Assembly: GCA_033032175.1 (NCBI GenBank)
Contig: CM065322.1
Location: forward strand, 9,672,001-9,736,000
Reading direction: 5' to 3'
Length of the DNA: 64,000 nt
Source: Saturnia japonica
Taxonomy: Eukaryota > Arthropoda > Insecta > Lepidoptera > Saturniidae
The position numbers were made by a program, and so were the translations under genes. The notes below the pieces were generated by a model that was not told the origin of the DNA, ran no database searches, and saw only the letters and a list, made by a program, of their open reading frames with translations. Position 1 is the stretch's first letter. Each line of letters begins with the position of its first letter. Below, piece after piece: positions 12,549-64,000 of the stretch.

Positions 12549-12861
12549 TTATATTGATTTGGATGACGACCACCATACATAAGGTGTGACGATCACCATG
12601 TCGCGTTCTGCGTTAAGCAAATGTATTATATATCCATTAATCAAACGAGTTTGTAGCGATTTGCACCAGACTGGGTCGTGATCACAATAGACATAGTTAT
12701 AAACCCTTCTTAGTGACTGTCTTTTGGTTTCTCGCGTTTCGGGCGCACCTAGTACATATCCAGCTGCCAATAAGTGTCCAGGCCAGATAGACCGCCGCGC
12801 CGATGTCTTAGCAGTCGTTGTTGTTTCTGGATGCTTAATGTCAGGCAGTGTCGTCACTTTA
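12549..12861 (-). CDS. Unrecognised exon-like ORF, possible terminal exon
   Basis: A 108-residue minus-strand ORF that I cannot assign to a family. The proposed exon start at 12861 follows a strong acceptor: on the minus strand a long T-rich tract ends in TTTTTGCACAG. From there about 104 residues are open to the stop. The segment is clearly richer in G+C than the flanking DNA and has a mixed composition (SLRRVYNYVYCDHDPVWC block), unlike the low-complexity ORFs around it. It lies 6.5 kb downstream of the semaphorin stop, so it could be the last exon of another minus-strand gene or an old transposon fragment. No partner exon was found. Confidence 0.3.
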
Positions 12862-12869
12862 CTGTGCAA

Positions 12870-15800
12870 AAACAAAAAAAAACAATGATTATACTGGTCA
12901 GTGTAACGTCCAGATTCTTATCGTAAATACAGACTGCTCCGCACCACGGTCGGGCTGCCCATAGATGCACACTATGGGGCTGCTATGACACTCGTAGGCG
13001 CTTGAGACAAAGTCAGTACATTACCTCGTAAAGTCAATACACTACAGAGAGCATTATAGATTTAAGTTATGCTTAAGTAATTAAATTTAAATTAAGATAA
13101 ATTTTTAAGAAAATGTTTCATTTAAAACACAAATTACTTCTAATACTCGATTCCAAATTGGTGAAAATAATATGTATCTTGGAAATCATATGTATCTTGC
13201 AATGGCAGTTGTGTTAAAGAAATAGTCGAAAATATCGAAATTACCTAGCAATAATAATAATGAGAACAAGGTACGTAATATTATCAATTTAACACACTAC
13301 GCGGTTAGAATTTTCAAGGCTACGTGTGTAGCAGTAGCACCCCAAATAATTTTCTCAATGATACAGCAGCTTAACTAAACGAAGATAAAATATTTTCTAG
13401 TAGAACTTACTCTGTAAGCGTAATTTTGAAAGGACATTTTTTAAAATCGTTATCTTATTGAATCCCCTTATTGACTTGCATACTTAATGGCTTCAAAGGA
13501 CCGAAGATAAAAGTGAAAATTCAAGCCTTTCCAAATTAAGTTAAAATTTACGTGAAATGTTTAACGTAAAGAATTGATAAAAACAAAAATTTTATTCAGA
13601 TAGAGTTAAAAGTGAACAATCTTTTGTTTTTATAGCCGTAATTTATAGTAAATACAATTTGTTAATATTCTAAGTATCTACATAGAAGAATTAAATTTTT
13701 TTTTTAAATTGAGCGATTGTATCGCCGTGTAGAATAAGTTTTCATTTTCCGTATAACTACGTATATCATGACAGTATATTGGTGTGAGTACGTATTCTAT
13801 TATACATTCATTTTGTGAGAATTATAAACTAGCAATCACCCGCGTCTTCTTGTTAATTACGTACAATATAAAAACTGGCCTATATTTCGCTCAGGTATGT
13901 TTAGATTCCCATTAGTTATCAGATATCCTAGTCAAATAATAACTCCTTGAGTTCCTCCTCTACAAAAGACAGTTCTTGGAAGTAATTCACCCATTCCTTG
14001 AATGTGTGTATTACCCATATAATAGTATAAGTTTAATATGAAATATCTATATAATGTGGACACTTAACCGAAACACCAAAAATGTATCACAACTTCTCTG
14101 GTGTAATATTAATAATTATGTAGTTTTGTTCTTCAAAAGCTTTAGTTTGATTTAGTTACTTTAATTTTATTTTTATACATCGCGTAAGCGAAATTTTGTA
14201 CATAGTGCATGTGTGCATATTGCATAAAATTAGTTTGTACATTCAGCATATTTTGTTAAATTGCAAATTATCAATAAAATTATGGTACAACTGTTGGTAA
14301 ACGTAATAAAAAAACCTTAAACAAAATTTAGAATCGCATCTATACATATTATCTCAAAAAACATATTTTTTACTATTTGTTCAGGCATTCTAGTTTGATT
14401 ATACTAGACTATAGCAATATTTTCAAATTATGCAGCACTTTAACTTTCCTAATTTATAAAATGTCCCACATAATAAATTGATGATGCTATTAATATAAGA
14501 ATGTGTTGTAATTTCCATATAATCACACCATCACGCCAAGACCCATGTCATGTCACTGATGTCACCCTAACTGCAAAATTAATGGATTTGATATTAGGTA
14601 TGTATGTACGGTATCACATACCTACATAACATACGTACCTACATGTTAAAGCTTGTCCTCGGAATGATATTTAAATAGGTGATTTAGATTGTGCACATAC
14701 CCTATCGTTGTTTAACGTTAGATTTATGAACGAATTTCAGAACCTCACTTTTTTTTCGTTGTCCGCTTCATGTGAAATGCCTCATAAATGATGCGAGTGT
14801 GATGTCAAACTAAAGTAGCGTGCTGACGTTCACTGGGTAAATCGTCACCCTTGTCGATTTCTATGGATATGGTTCTTGTAAGTTTTAATTGAAATAATAT
14901 TTCTACTTGGGTTTTATTTCTAGTTTCAAAAGTGATTGTGAGTTAGTAAGAAGGGAATGTACATTTTTTTTTAAATAAACATAAAATGTTTTGCTTAAAT
15001 TGAATGAATCAAAAACAATTTTAAATTCTAGGAAGTAAGTAATATAATATTTCGTCCTTACTTTTAAACCTGCCAACGATTTAGTATAATCAAAACAAAC
15101 AAACAAACAATACAAAGATTAAAAATAATTAAAATCATTCCCATAAACAGCCTTGAGGGACTATTTTTCAAAGACGCGAAACACTATTTGTTACCTAAAG
15201 CATAAATATGAGTTTTCCAAAAGTTCATCAAAATTGGTTTAGCTGTTTAGGCGTGAAAACGTAACAGACAAACAAACAAGATTACTTTCACATTTATTAT
15301 GTTACTATGGATTACTTAGAATATTTTTCACTTATCTCGTTATAGGATAGCCTGTCATCACAATCTTACTGGATGTTTATTGACGTTGTAGCCGATGATG
15401 GTAACTAGCAGAAACCTAGAAAGAGGACTAGGTATCAACTACAGCTGCCCGGATACTCTAACAAGCAGTTTGCTATTAAAGAGAGGGCAAACATAATACA
15501 CATATTATAGTATTTTTACGATGATTTCCTTCACCGAAAAAGCTCGAAACTCTACGTCTTTCAAACATCAACGTTTAATCATCACATCAACATTACAAAA
15601 AAAAACACACTGAAATACCTCACAGTCTTTATTATTATTTAAGTAGTTATTATAATAACATTGTACATTTTATAAAATATAATTCAGTATACAAATTACC
15701 AATAAAAACTATATAAAAGGCATCATTTTTCACACAGAAAACATAACGAGTTGTTCTGTGACTTCTCAAAAATCGTATAACAAATATTATAAAATCTATA

Positions 15801-16985
15801 TCAAGAACATCGGTGAGTTTTACGAGATATAAGCCTCTTAACATTAATTTAATATACACTATTTCTGCACTTTTTCATTCGACACACACATAACATAAAT
15901 TCTAGCTATTTTAATGACGTATAAGTATATAAAAAATTAGCCGACCCTGTTGCAGACTCAGATCTAACAACGGGAGGTCATAGGGGTAAATATAAATAAG
16001 GGTAAATATAATTTTCAATTCTCGTAGCAAACTTCTACGTATGAATGACCCCCTCCAAAAATAAGCTCCAGATCCGCGCCTACCTTGTTGTTTGTTCATT
16101 TAAAGAACGCTTTAGAAAAGTATTCTCTAGTCTGTAAGAATTATTCAAAGAAAAAATAAAGATATGTGTTTCAAATCAGAATTTGTCGCTGATTATCGTA
16201 ATTTGAAGCCAAATAAAGTTTAATAACTGATATTATTTTTCTTCAATTTATTTCACTTACAAGTGATACCTATAATAGAATGTGTACTTGTATCTTTTTT
16301 ATAATGCTAAATTAAAGTAATTAATATTTCTCGGTCATTTTATACCAAGTTCGCTGAAACATAAGAAAATTGTTTGAAAACAACAAGTAATATTCAGGCC
16401 TAAAATGTTTTAACCTGATACGCGCTCCATCTGTTACATACCTAAGGGACCGGGGATTATATTTATTTCATACTAACACTAGTAGTAACATTTCACAAAT
16501 TTCAAACTAAACTGCTACCACATATTATGACCTTAATTTGTTACTTATAGTTATATAAATGTGACACATAAGATTTATGCGTGATGTCAAATTAAGATCA
16601 TAAGTCAGCATGTGAAATATTTATCCAAAAACCCCAGATTGTATGAGATCATACTCCCTTCAATATGTATAGAAAAACTATGGCCGAGTACGAGACGATA
16701 GAATTCTTAATAAAGATCTTGTCGGAAAAAGAAAAGCGCGAATTTCGATAATTATATTATCTATAGTTTCACTGGTCTGCATTCTATGTTTAGTACATAA
16801 TACCGCTATGTTATTGTATAAAAAATTTGAAAATTATTCCGGGTTTAATTTTCTTTTATATCTTATTTCTCGGTATAACTTACATACTGCGCAACTTGAA
16901 CATATAACAATCGAATATGCGCCTTAAATATATATATAAAATATTTTTTCTTAAGATAGATGCAATTTGGTAAAAAAATAGGTTA
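12870..16985. other. AT-rich intergenic DNA, nothing recognised
   Basis: Only short low-complexity ORFs are present. A CAAA/AAAC run lies near 15094-15108. A patch at about 15950-16090 looks like dispersed repeat sequence. No exon or RNA gene is supported. Confidence 0.5.
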
Positions 16986-17523
16986 CTACCCGTGCGTGAT
17001 AAGTTGAGACTCTCCTGGAATGCAACTCTCCACCCGCTGCCCCTGTAACTTCCCCTCAAGCTCCGGTGTTGTACTGTAGGCAACGCCATTTTTTTTAACA
17101 TCTTAGTCTCGTACTGGCTTACGTCACCCTACGACGACGCGCTCCGATTTTATAACCTTATTTCATACTGTTTCTTTAATAATTATTACAGTTACTGATA
17201 CATTTTATTGTTATTTTTTGTGATAAGTTTATTGTTATAATGAAGGATAAAACTTTACATAGTGGAGAGAGAAATCTCTTGTTAAAAGTGTTGGACTTTT
17301 TTGAAAACGAAAAACGGAACAAACAGTTTTGTTTACCTGTTAATCAGGCAGTAAAAAGAACCTGTATGGCAACGGGAACTCCGACTACAACACTCGCTAC
17401 ATTAAAAAAATAGCAGAGACGAAGTCGCGGAAGGAAACTTGTTGGGATATTTTTTTGTGCACAGTACAACCATGAGTCTGTGACGTTACCGCCCCCAGGT
17501 CTCAACTTATTGCGCACGGGTAG
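16986..17523 (+). mobile_element. Deletion derivative of a Tc1/mariner-type DNA transposon
   Basis: A 538 bp unit bounded by inverted repeats starting CTACCCGTGCG, matching over roughly 25 bp (left 16986-17010, right 17499-17523). Both ends are flanked by TA, the duplication made by Tc1/mariner/IS630 elements. The inside keeps a 5' leader and the start of a transposase frame but none of the catalytic domain, so the copy could move only in trans. Confidence 0.75.
17240..17413 (+). pseudogene. Transposase amino-terminal remnant
   Basis: An ATG at 17240 opens a 57-residue frame (MKDKTLHSGERNLLLKVLDF at its start) that ends at TAG near 17413. The leucine-rich, lysine-rich opening followed by a VNQAVKRTCMATG segment resembles the DNA-binding start of insect DDE transposases. 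The remainder of the gene has been deleted. It lies wholly within the inverted repeats of the element. Confidence 0.6.
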
Positions 17524-19383
17524 TACTCATGAATGAAAAAAAATCCAACATGATTAAAATTGCTTTTGTTTTTGTTTTATTTATTTGTAGAAGTGTAAAT
17601 CCAATACACAGGGGAAACTGTGGCGAGAGATGTCGCTACACTATGATGAGATAAAAATAGTGATTATCTTTTGAAAGTTTCATTTTTTTTGGAAGCACAT
17701 TACATTAGTTCTCTGTAACAACTATTCATTATTATTACCCCTCTAATATATCTTATAAATTGTTTATTAAAATATCTCATACAAACATTCACACAATAAA
17801 TCTTGACTCAACATGAGCCGTGTAAATGTCGAAGCATGTTCAACAATTTCATATAGAATATATATTTTTTAACTAAATAATAATAAAAATGTAAAGTATT
17901 TGTGTATCTCTTAAATGAGTTGCTATAAATATATATAAACTTTTGTATATAAGTAGATTATACATAATATGTAAGGACACATACTTTGTACTTCTTAATT
18001 CTTACGTAAAATATTTACATGTTTTTCTAGTTATTTACATGGCACATAGTTGGCTTTGATGTAATAAACTCAATGTTAATAATTAAAAAATCTATAAAAA
18101 TTATACATTATTCGAATAATAGAATATTTTAATTTTTTAATTATAATGGCACTGAATTCATTATCTAAATCTAAAAAAAATTAAAAAAATTACCAAATCA
18201 CATACAAGTTTCACTTAATACTTAAAACATCTATCATTTTATATCAAGTTATACTATGAATGTATATAATATAGTAGGTATATAATATTTTTAACATAAA
18301 TATATTTTGTATTAGGATTTTTTCGCATTTTTCATTTAGTTTTCTATAAGTACATCTGCAAAACCTATAGAATTAACTAAAAGTTCAAAAATTGCAATAC
18401 CAAAGCTTCATGTTTAATATTTTTAATATATTTGTCTCTGTAAGCTGTAAATAAGCTGTATTCTTTAAAACAACCGTATTTTCTGCATATACGTAAATAT
18501 CTACAAACTATTATCTAACGATAAGGCTCTCGATTTTCAGTTTATACTTAAATATTTGAAAATCCCAAACTTGTACCATATATCACAATAATTTGTCTCC
18601 AATGAAAATCCTTCAGAAAAACTACAAGAATATTCAATATTGAAAAGTAAGCAATAAACCGTGTTATGGTCCAAATACCGTGAAGGTGGTGAAATGCGTA
18701 GGCATTATAGTTTAATATAGGTATTTTATACAGAAGGTCATTTAAATGTTAGGTATATAAAGAGCCTTAGGATAAGGAGCACCGACTCCGTCTATTAAAA
18801 GTGTTAAACATACCGAGTGAAATAAAAATTTCATTACTATAGCAAAAGTGCTATTTTGGTCGCATAAAAAACTTCAGGCTATAGTTTTTCATACATTAAC
18901 ACAATTTAAGTCTGCTGATGTTAACTTCATGCCATAGTTTTTTTCCACTTTAATTTCATTAGCATTGGACCTTTAACTTCGAAGATACACCAGGAAACTT
19001 CTCAAAATCCTTGAAGTTGATTTTCTTTTTTGTTAAAATTGTTTTGTAGTCATTTGCTGTTAACTTCAGGGCATAGTTTTTCATACCGAGCGCCAATTTG
19101 GTCATATACCATTAACTTCAGTGCGCACATTTTTGGCGCATTAACGTCCTTTCGATTATCTCTGAACCCTTATTTTGTGCATTCTGGCAAACACTTTATC
19201 AATTCAAAGTCCATATGAGTCGACAACCACTATCTCTATCCTCCATAACTACATGTTACAATTTTTGAACATATCAAAATAATAAAACATATGTTGGCTG
19301 TTTAGTTTTCCAGTCAACTGTCATAAATCTGCGACATAGTTGCAGTCCAAGAGTCCATCCATATACTATGAAATAGTTTCATA
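17524..19383 (-). other. Probable semaphorin 3' UTR and flanking DNA
   Basis: This AT-rich stretch lies directly downstream of the semaphorin stop and shows no TE terminal structure. Minus-strand AATAAA or ATTAAA hexamers occur at several places, for example near 18711, 18414 and 17763, so the cleavage site cannot be fixed from sequence alone. A repeated TTAACTTCA.GC(A/C)ATAGTTTTTCATAC-like phrase recurs around 18880-19120, suggesting a short degenerate local duplication. Confidence 0.4.
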
Positions 19384-62027
<42,644 letters not shown>

Positions 62028-62045
62028 CACGAATGTGTTGTGATA

Positions 62046-63223
62046 CTGAAACAAACATAAAAACCTAATTAAAGTTTGACTTAACTTTAACGATATAAGT
62101 ACTAAAGCTTTTCCTAACATTCAAACCATTAATTCACGGATGAGAGACTGAACACCACTCGTTTGTAAAAACGCGTACGAAACACGTAATAATATAGCAT
62201 TTAATTTTAAGCCTTCGCTGAAATAAGAACAGTAAATACATTAAATAAATTGTTTATTATATACTAAATTATGTATTCAAATATGCTTAATTAATTCCGG
62301 ATTAATTTTACCTTCAATTAATTTGCCACATTTCTAAAGAACCAATCATAACGGATCTTTGTTCCCCAAATATCACCAAAATATTCGAAAAATTATACGC
62401 ACAAGTATGGACTCGCGACTGCGCACACGTTATGCAGATTTCCATCGCGTAATTTTATTTATACTCATATTAATTAAGTAATGACATAAATATGTCAAGC
62501 ATAATATGCTTCTCGTCTACAAAAATTTCATCAAAATCAGTTGAGAATGATTACAAATTAAACGTATTGAAGTTATTATTTCTTTACGTTTTATTAAAGT
62601 GTTATTGACAATCCTTAAATCTTTTTAATCATGGAATTACTTAAGTACAAAATTACATCAAATCATTCAATAAATTTTAGTATTTTTTGTTTTTTTTTTA
62701 CGATATCTAAAAGTATTATTGAAAATACATATAGGCATAAAAATACAAAAGTTATATACTTATAGCAATGCATACATGAAGCTTCAAAAATCTGTGAATC
62801 CTCTTTTGACTTAAATCTGGACATACAAACTGACAGTTAGATGAAAAATTTCATTGTCCTTTATAATGGGATGCCTATCAAAAAATTTGAAAAAAAAAAT
62901 TACATGTACATTGTACACAAAATTACAGATTTATTCATATAAATTATTTACTTACATTAGTAATGATATTTAATCTCCATAAAGTGCTGCAATATATTAA
63001 TTATGATAACTTAAAGGTGTGTAAGGACGCTTACTTAGAAATGTGTATGTTGACGAAACCTGGCTGATTTTTCTTTGCTTACTTTGGAAAGAGCCATAAA
63101 TAAAAAAAGAAGTAAAAACTCTTCTTCTTCTTCCTAACTTGGCAACCGGTCCTCTTTAATGAAAACCATTACTGCCATTATCGAGTGAAATAAAGTGTCA
63201 TGTGTTATGACGATTCAGAATCC
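62046..63223 (-). other. Upstream intron of the semaphorin, AT-rich
   Basis: Since an acceptor precedes 62045, this stretch is intronic or alternative 5' sequence. No exon, TATA box or initiator with convincing context was found. Mostly A/T with TCTTCTTCTTCTTCC near 63121. Confidence 0.5.
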
Positions 63224-63450
63224 TAACAAGATGGTGGCTTGAACTTTCGAACGAACCTTCTAGGAAGTTTTTGTGGGATCTAGGAATGAATGCTTTCAGC
63301 TTATATTTATAATCCAAATCACTTATGCACAAAAACCAAACTATATCACGCAAAGCGCCAACAATATTACATAATATAGGGTCAAAAACCTAAGTAAATG
63401 AATTAAAAATAAAAACCACAACATGTCACTTCAAGATCCCGCCAAAAACC
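63224..63450 (+). repeat. Dispersed AAGATCCCGCC-ending family, fullest copy
   Basis: AACAAGATGGTGGCTTGAAC to AAGATCCCGCCAAAAACC, about 227 bp. Non-coding, no tRNA-like boxes and no clear TIRs, so the class is open. Confidence 0.65.
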
Positions 63451-63689
63451 AAGTGAAAACTCGCATTGTTTTCCTTGTTAGGGAGTCCTGTGACTTATAA
63501 TTTTTGGAAGGCTTAAGCTAAAATACAAAATCACATTTATCGTCTTGAAAGTTTTCATTGTGATTTGATTATTTGGGTAAAAATGTAATCGTAGAGATAT
63601 ACTAAAGCAAAACTCAAAACAATATTAGTAGAGAGCTAACTCATTAAATGCCGGTATACTTTTTTATTTTTGATTCTAAGATTTAAAGA

Positions 63690-63960
63690 GAGGCGTATAG
63701 ACCACAGAGAAATGTCTTTAGAGATTTCTCTCTACCTGGGGCAGTCCGACTGATGGAATACCTCCACCCTACAGAGGATCGCAGACAAATAACCCTGCGG
63801 TCAATAGAACTTCTAGAGCTTCTTGGGGAAGAGGGGTACAAAGTCGGCAACGCGCAAGTGATACCTATGATATTAGAAGCGACCATAGGCTAGAGTAGCC
63901 GTCTACCATCATGCGAGCCCTATGCTTGTTTGCCACGTGAGGTGTGTAAAAAATACTAAA
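63690..63960 (+). mobile_element. Probable LINE 3' end with short coding tail
   Basis: A plus-strand open frame of about 65 codons ends at TAG 63890-63892, with FSLPGAVRLMEYLHPTEDRR and RSIELLELLGEEGYKVGN. Its composition is coding-like. After the stop comes a CATGCGAGCCCTATGCTTGT / TTTGCCACGTGAGG segment and an A-rich run, resembling 3' UTRs of lepidopteran non-LTR elements. I do not recognise the protein. It could instead be a host exon. Confidence 0.4.
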
Positions 63961-64000
63961 ATTGTATAGTTTTCTCGAAAACAAAAGGGTATTACCGTTT

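Overview
The window is a 64 kb piece of an AT-rich insect nuclear genome. The transposon families (RTE-like LINEs with ATC-type tails, mariners, Helitron-like ends with A/T flanks, tRNA-derived SINEs) point to a moth or butterfly (Lepidoptera). That placement is inference from repeat style; I could not run a database search.

The one host gene I can prove from sequence is a class-5 semaphorin (Sema5-type axon-guidance transmembrane protein) on the minus strand. I rebuilt 19 coding exons between 62027 (ATG) and 19384 (stop). Every splice junction keeps the frame, giving 3321 nt, or 1106 residues plus stop. In order the protein has a signal peptide, a sema domain, a PSI domain, thrombospondin type-1 repeats, one membrane helix and a cytoplasmic tail of about 115 residues. 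The exon at 61928..62045 begins with a splice acceptor 18 bases before the ATG, so at least one non-coding 5' exon and the promoter lie beyond 62045, perhaps outside the window.

Layout from low to high coordinate: 1-16985 is downstream intergenic DNA rich in transposons. It holds an RTE LINE end near 430-700, an LTR (Ty3/Gypsy-type) retrotransposon at 4244-8716 inserted into an older RNase H-bearing LINE, and one unexplained exon-like ORF at 12549-12861. 16986-17523 is a deletion derivative of a Tc1/mariner-type transposon. About 17524-19383 is very AT-rich and probably includes the semaphorin 3' UTR. 19384-34487 carries the cytoplasmic, transmembrane, thrombospondin and PSI exons; 35965-40905 carries most of the sema exons. 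40906-54424 is a 13.5 kb intron with a TIR element, a SINE, a Helitron-like element and two dead mariners, one of which holds a nested LINE. 54425-54527 is sema exon 2, followed by a 7.4 kb intron, exon 1, and upstream repeat-rich DNA.

No prokaryotic, CRISPR, toxin or otherwise exotic system is visible. The points of interest are the fully resolved gene structure (including a GC-AG intron and a run of phase-1 symmetric thrombospondin exons), the datable nested transposon insertions, and several strong inverted repeats inside introns close to exons.
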